Shown here piece by piece: positions 9,001-17,795 of a stretch of 57,346 nucleotides of DNA (the first letter of the stretch is position 1; each line of letters opens with the position of its first letter). The DNA comes from Aestuariivita boseongensis (GTDB lineage: Bacteria; Pseudomonadota; Alphaproteobacteria; Rhodobacterales; Rhodobacteraceae), in NCBI RefSeq assembly GCF_001262635.1, contig NZ_JXYH01000024.1:1-57346 (forward strand). Direction: 5' to 3'. The notes under the pieces were generated by a model, which worked only from the letters and a program-made list of their open reading frames with translations, was not told where the DNA came from and did not search any database. A program made the translations under genes and the position numbers.

Positions 9001-10433
9001 GCCTGCGCCTCCCAATCTGACTGTGCGCGCCCATCGGGCGGCAGCAAATGGGTCAGAGGCACGCGCGCCTCGATCACCGTGCCGCCGCTGGCGCCTCGGG
9101 CGGGCTTTGTGGACAATATTCGCAAGCTGCCGTCAAGCTGTTCGATACGTTCCTGCATGTTGCGCAGGCCCAGCCCGGGATGTGGCTTGCGATCATTCGG
9201 CATGCCGCGGCCATTGTCGCTGATCCGCAGGGTGGCGCCCGATTTATGGCCACGCAGGTCCACCGACACCTGCGTTGCGCCCGAATGGCGCTCGATATTG
9301 GTCAGTGCCTCCTGGGCAATGCGATAGAGGGCGATCTTGGCATCCTGATCCAGCCGGTTGCGGAAGACAACCGTGCTGAATTCAACCTCGATCCCCGTGC
9401 GGGCGCTGAAATCGTCGGCCAGCGATTTGATTGCCGGACCCAGGCCCAGATCGTCCAGAACGCCGGGGCGCAGGTCACGGCTGATCCGGCGCACCTCGGT
9501 GATGGCCTGGCCCAGATTGGTGATCCCTGTTTCAAGCGCATCGCCGGCCTTGTCATCGCCGCGCTGAAACCGCCTGCGGGCATTGTCCAGTGCATAGCGC
9601 ACACCGACCAGAATCTGGCTGATGCCGTCATGCAATTCGCGTGCCACGCGGCTGCGTTCCTCTTCCTGCGCGTCAAACACGCGCTGGGTCAGCTCTTTCA
9701 GCTTGGCATCCGCCAGCCTGCGTTCGCGGATGTTCAGAACCATGCCCGAAACGAACACGACCAGAAGGGCCACAAGGGCAATCGCGCCGATATAGATAAA
9801 CGTGTTTTGCGTGCGTTCCTCCACATCTGCGCGCTGGGCGGCCACGGATGCCAGGATGTCGTCAATAAACACGCCCGTTCCCACAGCCCACCGCCAGTCC
9901 TGCAGACCCAGAACATAGGCGATCATCTGCGCCTCTTCCCCGGTGGAGGGTTTGGTCCACAAGAACTGATGATAACCCGACCCCTCGCGTGCAAGGCGGA
10001 TCAGTTCATCGACCACCGGCGTGCCCGCGCTGTCGGTCAGACCGCTCCAGTTGCCACCGATCAGATCGGTGTGACGCGGGTTCACAAGGTTGTTGCCGTC
10101 GTAATCATAAACAAAGAAAGACCCGTCCTTGCCATAGATCATCGCCGCCAGGATCTGCGAGACCTGATCCTTGGCGTACGTATCGTCGTAAGGCGCGCGG
10201 CCATATATGAAGTAGAACCCGTTGCGCGCCTGGGTGACATAGTTGCGCAGCTCGGCCTTCTTGGCCTCGATCAGCTGTTCCTGCAGTGTCTCGATCTCGC
10301 GATTTGTCAGCGCGCGTGACTGGTACGCCACCAGAACGGCGATCAGCGTGACCGCAAATATCAGCGGCACCGCCGCCAGAAGCGACAGCTTCTGGGCATA
10401 GTTCGGGGTCCACAGATTGCGCAAGAAGCTCAT
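8997..10433 (-). CDS. Cache-domain sensor histidine kinase (NarX/HisKA_3 type)
   Basis: A 478-residue membrane kinase. TM1 at residues 17-37 and TM2 at 211-234 flank an extracytoplasmic single Cache domain (FFVYDYDGNNLVNPRH, then GLQDWRWAVGTGVFIDD). This domain type commonly binds small carboxylates. The phospho-acceptor is H268 in VARELHDGISQIL, a HisKA_3 dimerisation motif. The ATP-binding domain shows NIERHSGA, DNGRGMP and GLGLRNMQER. It is in one operon with the response regulator and divergent from a 2-oxoacid-type TRAP transporter. I infer that it senses the transported carboxylate. Confidence 0.93.
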   Translation of the reverse strand: MSFLRNLWTPNYAQKLSLLAAVPLIFAVTLIAVLVAYQSRALTNREIETLQEQLIEAKKAELRNYVTQARNGFYFIYGRAPYDDTYAKDQVSQILAAMIYGKDGSFFVYDYDGNNLVNPRHTDLIGGNWSGLTDSAGTPVVDELIRLAREGSGYHQFLWTKPSTGEEAQMIAYVLGLQDWRWAVGTGVFIDDILASVAAQRADVEERTQNTFIYIGAIALVALLVVFVSGMVLNIRERRLADAKLKELTQRVFDAQEEERSRVARELHDGISQILVGVRYALDNARRRFQRGDDKAGDALETGITNLGQAITEVRRISRDLRPGVLDDLGLGPAIKSLADDFSARTGIEVEFSTVVFRNRLDQDAKIALYRIAQEALTNIERHSGATQVSVDLRGHKSGATLRISDNGRGMPNDRKPHPGLGLRNMQERIEQLDGSLRILSTKPARGASGGTVIEARVPLTHLLPPDGRAQSDWEAQA

Positions 10434-10670
10434 GTCGAATCGATACGGCGGAATCGCGCCAAAGACCAGTCTGCTGCGTCTTTCGCGGTTGGCGATGCAA
10501 GAAAGGCAAAGGAAAACCGGATATCTTATTCAGGGGCAGGTCGAAAAAACCGCGATCTCTACGCAGTAGTAGGTATTCACAAGTCCGACCAAATCAGTAG
10601 GTTTACGCCACTTTCACGATCCGCCCGTCGTCACGAGGCGGGCGTTAACCATAACGGGAGGAGTGACCCT
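10434..10670. promoter_or_regulatory. Divergent control region, kinase operon / TRAP operon
   Basis: The 237 bp gap must carry promoters for both directions. I see a direct repeat AGTAGGTA (10568-10575) and AGTAGGTT (10596-10603), 28 bp apart, with TACGCAGTA just before the first. These are candidate sites for the LuxR-type regulator. A 6 bp stem CGCCCG/CGGGCG (10622-10644) sits in the dctP leader. The dctP ribosome binding site GGGAGGAG lies 7-14 nt before the ATG. I could not identify a convincing -10/-35 pair. Confidence 0.5.
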
Positions 10671-11756
10671 ATGGATCGTCGCAAATTTCTGAAAACCTCT
10701 GCTCTGGGTGGTGCCGCTGCAGCAACCACCGGCGCGCTGGCCGCACCGGCCTATGCCCAGGGCAACCGCACGCTGACCATGGTCACCAGCTGGGGCCGTG
10801 GCCTTGCTGGTGTGCATGACGCCGCCGAGCGTGCAGCAACCATGATCACCGAAATGTCCGGTGGTTCGCTGACAGTTGACCTGAAAGCCGCCGGTGAACT
10901 GGTGGGTGCGTTCGAAGTGTTCGACGCTGTGACCGCCGGTCAGGCCGATATGTATCACGCCGCTGACTACTACTTCGTCGGTCAGCATCCCGGCTATGCC
11001 TTCTTCACCGCCGTGCCCTTCGGCATGACGGCGCAAGAACTGGTGAACTGGTACTATTTCGACGGCGGCATGGAGCTGCATGACGAGCTGGGCCAGATCT
11101 TTGGCCTGAAATCCTTCCTGGCGGGCAACACCGGCGCGCAAGCTGGCGGCTGGTACTCGCGCGAGATCACGTCGCCCGAAGACTTCAACGGTCTGAAGTT
11201 CCGTATGCCGGGCCTGGGCGGTAAAGCTCTGGGCAAACTGGGCGCATCGGTTCAGAACCTGCCGGGTTCGGAAGTGTACCAAGCGCTGGCATCGGGCGCC
11301 ATCGACGGCACCGAGTGGATCGGCCCCTGGGCGGACGAAAAAGCCGGCTTCCAGGAAATCACCAAGACCTACTACGCCGCTGGCTTCCACGAGCCGGGCG
11401 CAGGTCTGTCGCTGGCCACCAACCGCGAAGTCTTCGAAAGCCTGAGCCCCGCGCATCAGCGCATCATCGAGATCGCTGCGGGCGAGTGCCACCAGTGGAA
11501 CCTGGCCCAGTTCCTGGCCAATAACGGTGCCGCTCTGCAACGTCTGCAGGCATCGGGCGTGAAGGTTCTGGAATTCCCCGACAGCGTCTGGGATGCCTTC
11601 GGCACCGCATCGCGCGAAGTTCTCGACGAGAACATGGGCGACGAGCTGTTCAAGAAGATCCACGACAGCGCCATGGCGTCGATGAAGTCGTCGTCGGGCT
11701 GGATCAAGCAGTCCTCGGGCGTTTACGTCGCACAGCGCGACCGCGTTCTGGGCTAA
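10671..11756 (+). CDS. dctP: TRAP transporter substrate-binding protein, TakP-like
   Basis: Periplasmic binding protein of a tripartite ATP-independent transporter, 361 residues. A twin-arginine signal (RRKFLK) is followed by a hydrophobic stretch and a cleavage site after AYA (about residue 29), so it is probably exported folded through Tat. The conserved TRAP arginine is R178 in GLKFRMPG, and the GTEWIGPW segment (W216) is typical of the TakP group that binds pyruvate and other 2-oxoacids with sodium. Substrate is inferred from resemblance. It heads the dctPQM operon and is followed by a strong hairpin that could raise its level over the membrane subunits. Confidence 0.92.
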   Translation: MDRRKFLKTSALGGAAAATTGALAAPAYAQGNRTLTMVTSWGRGLAGVHDAAERAATMITEMSGGSLTVDLKAAGELVGAFEVFDAVTAGQADMYHAADYYFVGQHPGYAFFTAVPFGMTAQELVNWYYFDGGMELHDELGQIFGLKSFLAGNTGAQAGGWYSREITSPEDFNGLKFRMPGLGGKALGKLGASVQNLPGSEVYQALASGAIDGTEWIGPWADEKAGFQEITKTYYAAGFHEPGAGLSLATNREVFESLSPAHQRIIEIAAGECHQWNLAQFLANNGAALQRLQASGVKVLEFPDSVWDAFGTASREVLDENMGDELFKKIHDSAMASMKSSSGWIKQSSGVYVAQRDRVLG

Positions 11757-11793
11757 ACGCCCGAAACGGGATAAAACCACAGGAAGACAAGCT

Positions 11794-11829
11794 GAGAGAG
11801 GGCCGGTGCAATCGCACCGGGCCTCTTTC
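11794..11829 (+). terminator. Intercistronic hairpin between dctP and dctQ
   Basis: GAGAGAGGGCCGGTGC pairs with GCACCGGGCCTCTTTC across an AATC loop: 16 positions with one mismatch and one G-U wobble. It is followed by TTTCG rather than a long T run. It is likely a partial terminator or an mRNA 3' protector that allows more binding protein than permease. Confidence 0.8.
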
Positions 11830-11913
11830 GACCAAAACAAAGCTGCAGTGATACGCCTGCGCGGGGACATTGCTAGACGGGCCTTAACGGGAGGGCCCGG
11901 TGGGGGAGCTCAG

Positions 11914-12843
11914 ATGGAAGAAAACGCAACCGAAGGCGGCGGTTTCGCTGCGCTTTTGGACGGTCTGATCTGGTTCGTAAGCCAGATCGGAATGTCGTTT
12001 TACAACTTCGCCTATGCGATCACGCATCCCGGCCTCTGGCTGGATTGGTCCAACAACGAGGCCATCATGCGGTTCGTCTACTATGGCGGATCGGTCGAAT
12101 TCTTCTTTGTCTGCTTCACCCTAACCTTGGTCATTTTCCTGATCGGAATCTGGCGAGGCAACTTCCTTTGGGCCGTCGTGCGCGGTTTGGAAGGCTTTGC
12201 CAACGTCACCGGGCGCTTCTTTGCCTGGGCCGGCCTGCTGATGGTGTTGCAGCAGATCATCATCATCTTCATGCAGCGCGTCTTCGCGCGGCCCGACATC
12301 TCAATCGGGTTCGGCATCCCGATGCAGTTCGATGTGAGCTGGTTCGCGGAAGAGCTGAAACTCTATAACGCCATGGTCGTGGCGCTGTGCTGCGCGTATA
12401 CCTTCGTGCAGGGCGGCCATGTCCGCGTTGACCTGATCTATTCCACCGTGAAATTCCGCACCAAGAAGGTGATCGACATGGTGGGCGCCGTGATTTTCAT
12501 GGCCCCCATGGCGGTGATCACCTGGATGTATGGGTGGTATTTCCTCTGGCGGCACCTGATCGTGCCGAAACCCTCGGCCTCTGAAAGCCTGGATCGTCTG
12601 CTGATGAAGTCCCGCGCCCTGCGCTGGAACGTGGAAACCATCGGCTTCAGCCCGAACGGGTTCAACGGGTATTTCCTGTTCAAGATCCTGCTTTGCGCCT
12701 TTGCGGCGATGGTCTTTATCCACGCGGTGGCCTTCTTCTATCGCTCGTTCCTGGAATGGCGCGAAGGGGAAGAGAGCGAAAACAAATACCTCGACAAGGA
12801 CAGCCTTGGCGAAGGTGAAGAAGCCTACGAAGGCGCACACTAA
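11914..12843 (+). CDS. dctQ: TRAP transporter small membrane subunit, enlarged
   Basis: Integral membrane protein of 309 residues from the ATG preceded by GGGGGAG. The frame extends upstream through the hairpin region, which is unlikely to be coding. At least five hydrophobic segments are visible (for example VEFFFVCFTLTLVIFLIGIW and VIDMVGAVIFMAPMAVI). The ordinary DctQ family is about 160-200 residues, so this one carries an extra N-terminal membrane part and a charged C-terminal tail (EWREGEESENKYLDKDS). This large form belongs with TakP-type and mannitol/chloroaromatic-type TRAP systems. Confidence 0.85.
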   Translation: MEENATEGGGFAALLDGLIWFVSQIGMSFYNFAYAITHPGLWLDWSNNEAIMRFVYYGGSVEFFFVCFTLTLVIFLIGIWRGNFLWAVVRGLEGFANVTGRFFAWAGLLMVLQQIIIIFMQRVFARPDISIGFGIPMQFDVSWFAEELKLYNAMVVALCCAYTFVQGGHVRVDLIYSTVKFRTKKVIDMVGAVIFMAPMAVITWMYGWYFLWRHLIVPKPSASESLDRLLMKSRALRWNVETIGFSPNGFNGYFLFKILLCAFAAMVFIHAVAFFYRSFLEWREGEESENKYLDKDSLGEGEEAYEGAH

Positions 12844-12860
12844 ATTTAGGGGCAGCACAC

Positions 12861-15218
12861 ATGCTATTCGGTCTTGATGGCGTCGAAATCGGCCTGATCA
12901 TCGTTTTCATCTGCCTCTTCGGGGGTATCCTGTCTGGCTTCCCGGTGGCCTTCGCCATCGGCGGCGCCGGTGTCATTTCCTTCGCGATCATCGCGGCACT
13001 GGACAGCGCGGGGCTGCTGATCCACCAGGCCATTGATACGTCAAGCCAGGCCTATGCCGACCTGATTGCAGGGGGGGCCAAGGCCTCGGACATATCGGTC
13101 TTCCGATATCCTGAGCTTCCGCGGATCGGAGAACCCGTCTTCCCGCAAGGCTGGGAAGTGGCGCTTGATCGCAACGTGTCCTTTATCGTGAACCGGATCA
13201 ACGAACGTGTTCTGGCCGGTGCGTCGATCGAAACGCTGCTGGCGGTGCTGATGTTCGTTCTGATGGGCATCACGCTGGAACGCTCGAAGATCGCCAATGA
13301 CCTTTTGACCACCATGGCGCGCGTCTTCGGCCCGCTGCCGGGTGGTCTGGCCGTGTCCATCGTGGTTGTGGGTGCGTTCCTGGCGGCCTCCACCGGCATC
13401 GTCGGCGCAACCGTGGTCACCATGGGCCTGCTGGCGCTGCCGACCATGCTGCGCAACAATTATTCGCCGGAACTGGCGACGGGCGTGATCGCGGCCTCCG
13501 GTACGCTGGGGCAGATCATTCCGCCCTCGATCGTGATCGTTCTGCTGGGCACGCTCGCGGGCGATCTTTATTCCACCGCGCAGGAAGCCCGTGCGCAGAC
13601 GGCGGGCTGTTCCGACGCGCTGACCTATCTGGGTGAGCCGGCGGTGGTCTCGGTGGGCACGCTCTTCCAGGCGGCCCTTCTGCCGGGGATCATGCTGGCG
13701 CTGCTTTATGCGCTTTATGCCTTTGGCTTTGCCCTGCTGAACCCGTCCAAGGCCCCCGCGGTGGAACTGGGCAGCACCAACAGTGAACCCGTCACCCGAA
13801 ACGAAGCCTTCACCTGGTTCCTTGGCGCGCCGGTTCTACTGATCGGCGGGACCATTCTGCTCAGCAGCCTGAATGTGGTCGGTTCGCAGAATCTCGATAT
13901 CTCGACCTTCTCGGATGTGGGCGAAAGCGCCTCGCTGCGCACCAATGTGTCCGAGGAATGCGCGGCCTCAATGATCGAGCTGCACGGGCAGGAAGCCTGG
14001 AACGCAGCCCTGGCCGAACAAGAGCAGATCGACGCGGCGGGCGGCGTGGCCCAATCCGAACGTCTGAGCGAAGAGGAAATGGCCGCAGCGCTGGAAGCCA
14101 AGATTGCCAATGCAGCCCCCATCGGCACGGGCGTGGCCATCCTGGTGATCCTGCTGGGCCTGGTTCTGACCACCGCGCGCGGCGTCTCGCCTTCCGGCGA
14201 TCCCAAGCCGCTTCTGATCGGGGGTATCGGTCTGGTGCTGATGCTGATGGTCGACATTCTGCTGGTCGCCCCAACCACCAGCTCGGGCGCGGAATGGCTG
14301 CTGATGCTGATCCCCGTGGGTATTGCGCTTTACGGCTGCAGCCATGCAGCCGCGCGTCTGGCTAAGAATGATCTGATCCGTGTGGTTTTCCCGCCGCTGG
14401 TGCTGATCGTTGCGGTGCTGGGCTCGATCCTGGGTGGTATCACCAACCCGACGCCCGCTGCCGCGCTTGGGGCGGGTGGCGCGATCATGCTGGCGGCATA
14501 CCGCAAGCTGAAAGATCTGGACCAGTCCGGCAAGGTGATCATCTGGTCCACCTTCGCGATCATCATCTGTATCCTGATCGGCGTGAATTTCGACCTGCGC
14601 ATCAATAACGAGGTCGTCACGTTCGAAACCTGGGTTGCCTTCTTCCTGGCCTATGGCGCCTATCTCTATGCGCTGTTCGGGCTTCTGTTCGGCTGCTGGG
14701 TTCTGTTCACCAACGGCGTTCTCAGCCCCGTTGTGCGCGAGACGGCCAAGGTGACCTCGATGGTCTTCACCATCCTGATCGGGTCGCAGCTTCTGAACCT
14801 CGTGGTGATCTCCTTCGGGGGTGAGCATTACATCCAGCAATTCTTGAAGAGCTTTGACAACGAATACAAAGTCTTCCTGATCGTGATGCTGGTCCTGTTC
14901 ATCCTGGGCTTCGTGCTCGATTTCCTTGAGATCATCTACATCGTGATCCCGATTGTGGGTCCGGTGATCTATGGCGGGTCGTTCGATCCGAAATGGGTGA
15001 CCATCATGATCGCGGTGAACCTGCAGACCTCGTTCCTGACACCACCCTTCGGCTTCGCGCTCTTCTATCTTAGGGGGGTGGCGCCGGCGGGCATTACCAC
15101 GGGCCATATCTATCGCGGGATCGTGCCCTTCGTGCTGATCCAGGTGCTGGGGCTGGCCATCCTGTGGTTCTTCCCGGGGATTGTCACCATCGTCCCGGAT
15201 CTGATCGGGGTCGGGTAA
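12861..15218 (+). CDS. dctM: TRAP transporter large permease, very long form
   Basis: At 785 residues this is well above the usual 425-450 of DctM. The N-terminal part has permease motifs (LSGFPVAFAIGG, FLAASTGIVGATVVTMGLLALPTMLRNNYSPELATGVIAASGTLGQIIPPS) and the C-terminal part has FLDFLEIIYIVIPIVGPV and LQTSFLTPPFGFALFYLRG. Between them lie a hydrophilic region at about residues 355-415 (many Glu, Ala and Gln, two Cys) and several extra membrane helices at about 418-560. It starts 17 bp after dctQ. A perfect hairpin terminates the operon. Confidence 0.9.
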   Translation: MLFGLDGVEIGLIIVFICLFGGILSGFPVAFAIGGAGVISFAIIAALDSAGLLIHQAIDTSSQAYADLIAGGAKASDISVFRYPELPRIGEPVFPQGWEVALDRNVSFIVNRINERVLAGASIETLLAVLMFVLMGITLERSKIANDLLTTMARVFGPLPGGLAVSIVVVGAFLAASTGIVGATVVTMGLLALPTMLRNNYSPELATGVIAASGTLGQIIPPSIVIVLLGTLAGDLYSTAQEARAQTAGCSDALTYLGEPAVVSVGTLFQAALLPGIMLALLYALYAFGFALLNPSKAPAVELGSTNSEPVTRNEAFTWFLGAPVLLIGGTILLSSLNVVGSQNLDISTFSDVGESASLRTNVSEECAASMIELHGQEAWNAALAEQEQIDAAGGVAQSERLSEEEMAAALEAKIANAAPIGTGVAILVILLGLVLTTARGVSPSGDPKPLLIGGIGLVLMLMVDILLVAPTTSSGAEWLLMLIPVGIALYGCSHAAARLAKNDLIRVVFPPLVLIVAVLGSILGGITNPTPAAALGAGGAIMLAAYRKLKDLDQSGKVIIWSTFAIIICILIGVNFDLRINNEVVTFETWVAFFLAYGAYLYALFGLLFGCWVLFTNGVLSPVVRETAKVTSMVFTILIGSQLLNLVVISFGGEHYIQQFLKSFDNEYKVFLIVMLVLFILGFVLDFLEIIYIVIPIVGPVIYGGSFDPKWVTIMIAVNLQTSFLTPPFGFALFYLRGVAPAGITTGHIYRGIVPFVLIQVLGLAILWFFPGIVTIVPDLIGVG

Positions 15219-15227
15219 AACACGGAC

Positions 15228-15275
15228 GGGCCGGAAAGTTTCAAACTTTCCGGCCCGATTTCTTTTCAAGAAATC
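15228..15275. terminator. Tandem hairpins ending the TRAP operon
   Basis: The first hairpin (15228-15256) has perfect 14 bp arms, GGGCCGGAAAGTTT and its complement, around one C. It is followed directly by a second hairpin (15257-15275), GATTTCTT paired with AAGAAATC. They lie between convergent genes (dctM and bpt) and can serve both strands. Confidence 0.85.
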
Positions 15276-15302
15276 GGCGCGCTGAACTGGTGTCTTGAGA
15301 GA

Positions 15303-16127
15303 TTATCCCTTGGAGGGCGGAACCCGGTCAGGCAGCTGGATATTGGCCACCTGTTCGGCAATCGGGTCGGTCGACAGGGGATGGGTGTCCGCGCAAAAGG
15401 CATCCGGGTTGGTCATCTTGCGCCATTCCCCACCCACATAAACCTCAAGACCGGAAAACTTGGCCTTGTATCCCATCTTTCTGCTGCCCGGCACCCAATA
15501 GCCCAGATAGACGTAAGGCAGGCCGTTTTCCCGGGCGATCTCGATATGATCGAGGATCATGAAAGTGCCCAGGGACTGTTTCGGCAGGTCGGGGGTATAA
15601 AAGCTGTAGACCATGCTCAGCCCGTCTTGCAGCACATCCGTCAGGCTGACGGCGACCAGCTCCTTGGTGCTGGCGTCGGTGTATTCCACCACGCGCGACC
15701 GGATCGGTGTCTCTTCCACCATGGCGGCGAATTCGAACACGTCCATATCGGCCATGCCGCCATTGGCGTGGCGCGAATCCAGATAACGGCGGAACAGATC
15801 GTATTGATCTTCCGTGGCCCAGGGCGAGGTCGCGCGCCGGTCAAGATGCGCGTTGCGCCGCAAGGTGCGCTTCTGGCTCTTGTTGGCGGTGAAAGCCGCC
15901 ACGTCGATCCGCGCCGACAGGCAGGCCGAACATTCCGCGCAGGACGGACGGTACAGCACGTTCTGAGACCGGCGGAACCCCTGCTGCGACAGGCTGTCAT
16001 TCAGCCGTTCGGCATTCTCGCCCTGAAGGGCCGTGAACAGCTTGCGCTCCATCCGCCCCTCCAGATAGGGGCAGGGCTGAGGGGCCGTCACGTAGAATTG
16101 TGGCGCTATGGGCAGCGTGTGGCGCAT
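15303..16127 (-). CDS. bpt: Aspartate/glutamate leucyltransferase (N-end rule, Bpt/ATE family)
   Basis: Transfers leucine from Leu-tRNA to proteins with acidic N-termini, marking them for ClpS/ClpAP. It has 274 residues, as usual for bacterial Bpt. Family signatures are [16 protein letters not shown] near the N-terminus, the cysteine cluster [16 protein letters not shown] and the C-terminal acyltransferase fold ([32 protein letters not shown]). Converges on the TRAP operon terminator. Annotators often call it arginyltransferase. Confidence 0.93.
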   Translation of the reverse strand: MRHTLPIAPQFYVTAPQPCPYLEGRMERKLFTALQGENAERLNDSLSQQGFRRSQNVLYRPSCAECSACLSARIDVAAFTANKSQKRTLRRNAHLDRRATSPWATEDQYDLFRRYLDSRHANGGMADMDVFEFAAMVEETPIRSRVVEYTDASTKELVAVSLTDVLQDGLSMVYSFYTPDLPKQSLGTFMILDHIEIARENGLPYVYLGYWVPGSRKMGYKAKFSGLEVYVGGEWRKMTNPDAFCADTHPLSTDPIAEQVANIQLPDRVPPSKG

Positions 16128-16207
16128 ATGGTCTCACTTGTCGTCTGCCCAAACGATAACCTTGGTCTTTCCGTGCGCCAAGGGGCTTGTGGCAGGTTTT
16201 TCGCGGC

Positions 16208-16648
16208 TCAGGCCAGGATCGCGCGGCGGTTCATCGCCACCGTGCCCAGAACATGGTCCGTCAGGCCCTGACCGCGCGACGTGGTCAGCATCAGGATGAT
16301 CGACACAACCTGCGCCGGAAACATCGCCAGCGAGATGGTATAGCCCAGTGTATGCGCGAAGGCCGTGCCCAGGTCGAAGCGTTCCCCATGCATGGTGCGG
16401 AACTCGATCGCGAACAGCCGCATGCCCCAGGTGGCCGATCCGCCCGCCAGCGTGACGGTGCGGTAAACAAAGCCAACGACCAGGATCAGGAACGGGAAAA
16501 AGAAGATCCCCGTGAAGGCGGTAAAGGGCAGGACCGCAACCGCCACCAGAACGATAAGTACAGTGTCAACGACCCAGGCCAGAAGGCGCTTGATTGCAAC
16601 ACCGTCATAGAATTGAGATTGCGTGAAAGGGTCGGGCAGGTGGGTCAT
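16208..16648 (-). CDS. RDD-family membrane protein
   Basis: A 146-residue inner-membrane protein with the RDD signature, arginine and aspartate in the first helix (KRLLAWVVDTVLIVLVAVAVL), then helices at about 45-65 and 105-125. The middle motif GGSATWGMRLFAIEFRT and the ending GLTDHVLGTVAMNRR are typical. Members are linked to ion exchange or transport of unknown substrate. It lies 80 bp upstream of bpt on the same strand, possibly co-transcribed. Confidence 0.88.
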   Translation of the reverse strand: MTHLPDPFTQSQFYDGVAIKRLLAWVVDTVLIVLVAVAVLPFTAFTGIFFFPFLILVVGFVYRTVTLAGGSATWGMRLFAIEFRTMHGERFDLGTAFAHTLGYTISLAMFPAQVVSIILMLTTSRGQGLTDHVLGTVAMNRRAILA

Positions 16649-16715
16649 TCTTCAACTTCCGGTCTGACAGGTCAGCACCGCCCCGGAACGGGGCGGCGCA
16701 GCATTCATATGGGGA

Positions 16716-17165
16716 TTACGATTTGTCTTGCGAGCTTTCGTCGTCATCCATGTCATCGCTGACATCATTGGCCTTGCGCGCCCGTTCGTCCATGAACTGG
16801 TCGAACTCGGCCTTGTCCTTTGCCTCGCGCAGCCGCTCCAGGAAGCTCTCGAACTCGTGCTGCTCGCGCTCCAGCCGGGCCAGCGTGTCGGCCTTATAGG
16901 CGTCGAAGGCGCTGTTGCCGGTGGTGGTCATGGCGCTCATGCCATGGCGGCTCCAGGATTTGCGGTGATTGCAGGACGTGCTGAACATGCGTTTGCTCCA
17001 GATCATATAGGCCAGAAGGGCCAGGCCAATCGGCCAGAAGAAGATGAAACCAAGGACCATGGCGGCGATCCATGCGCCTTTGCCACGGGCATCAAGCCAG
17101 GCCTCGCTGCGCGAGAGCCAGTTGCCCTGGCGCTGAGGGGTCTCGGTCGAGGCGAGTGCGGTCAT
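16716..17165 (-). CDS. DUF2852 membrane-anchored coiled-coil protein
   Basis: A 149-residue protein with one hydrophobic hairpin (about 33-55, AAMVLGFIFFWPIGLALLAYMIW) and a charged C-terminal half predicted to be coiled coil (LEREQHEFESFLERLREAKDKAEFDQFMDERAR). This matches the alphaproteobacterial DUF2852 pattern, including the HGMSAMTTTGNSAFDAYKADTL segment. Function unknown. Its upstream region carries two matched palindromes that look like operator sites. Confidence 0.82.
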   Translation of the reverse strand: MTALASTETPQRQGNWLSRSEAWLDARGKGAWIAAMVLGFIFFWPIGLALLAYMIWSKRMFSTSCNHRKSWSRHGMSAMTTTGNSAFDAYKADTLARLEREQHEFESFLERLREAKDKAEFDQFMDERARKANDVSDDMDDDESSQDKS

Positions 17166-17194
17166 CTGAGGTGTCTCCTTATTGGGGTCAGGTC

Positions 17195-17274
17195 AATGTG
17201 AAGCCTTTTCACATTACAACAGATCGGACTTCCCCGCCGCAGTTTCAAGAGAAAATGTGAAAGTTTTTTACATT
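17195..17274. promoter_or_regulatory. Two matched 21-bp palindromic operator candidates
   Basis: Site 1 (17195-17215) is AATGTGAA-N5-TTCACATT, perfect. Site 2 (17254-17274) is AATGTGAA-N5-TTTACATT, one mismatch. They share length and spacing, with centres 59 bp apart, and an extra TACATT half-site follows at 17275-17280. They lie 30-110 bp upstream of the DUF2852 gene (minus strand). The spacing does not fit CRP (N6 between TGTGA and TCACA) or PpsR (TGT-N12-ACA). The binding protein is unknown. Confidence 0.65.
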
Positions 17275-17282
17275 TACATTTT

Positions 17283-17750
17283 TTATGATGCGAAATCAGA
17301 TGTTTGAGCTGAAGTCATCTGTTCCAAAAGCGTCGGATTTATCGCGAAAACGTGGTGCGGCGTGCCGGCCGCGGCCCAGACAATATCAAACTCCAGAAGC
17401 CGTGGATCCAGAAAGGCGCGGATCGGGTTCAGATGCCCGACAGGCGACACGCCGCCAATCGCAAATCCCGTCTGCGCCCGCACCAGCGCCGCATCGGCCT
17501 TGCCCAGCGGCTCCCCCGCCAATGCGGCGGCCTTGTCCGGATCGACACGATTGCCGCCGGCGGTCAGAAACAGAATGGCCTCGCCGCTCTCTTCCCCGCG
17601 AAAGATGATGGATTTCGCGATTTGGTCGACGGTGCAGTCCACCGCATTGGCCGCATCCTGCGCGGTGCGCGCAAGATGGGTCTCGCGGATATCCACTGCC
17701 AAGCCCGCCGCTTCCAACGCCGCGCGCACCCGTTTGAGGCTTTTGCTCAT
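17283..17750 (-). CDS. YbaK/ProX-type aminoacyl-tRNA deacylase
   Basis: A 155-residue single-domain trans-editing protein that hydrolyses mischarged tRNA. Family marks are KSIIFRG, FLTAGGNRVDPDKAAAL and the glycine-rich FAIGGVSPVGHLNPI loop near the C-terminus. The exact mischarged pair (for example Cys-tRNA(Pro)) cannot be told. It stands alone, divergent from the next gene. Confidence 0.88.
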   Translation of the reverse strand: MSKSLKRVRAALEAAGLAVDIRETHLARTAQDAANAVDCTVDQIAKSIIFRGEESGEAILFLTAGGNRVDPDKAAALAGEPLGKADAALVRAQTGFAIGGVSPVGHLNPIRAFLDPRLLEFDIVWAAAGTPHHVFAINPTLLEQMTSAQTSDFAS

Positions 17751-17795
17751 CCTGCTTCTCTCTTACCTTGGTTCCAAATGGTGAAGATCCTGCAC

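Noticed and set aside
13968-15269. 433-codon open frame on the minus strand
   Set aside because: Antisense to dctM, rich in His, Arg and Gln as expected of a shadow frame.
17195-17215. CRP or PpsR binding site
   Set aside because: The spacer between TGTGA and TCACA is 7, not 6, and TGT to ACA is 11, not 12.
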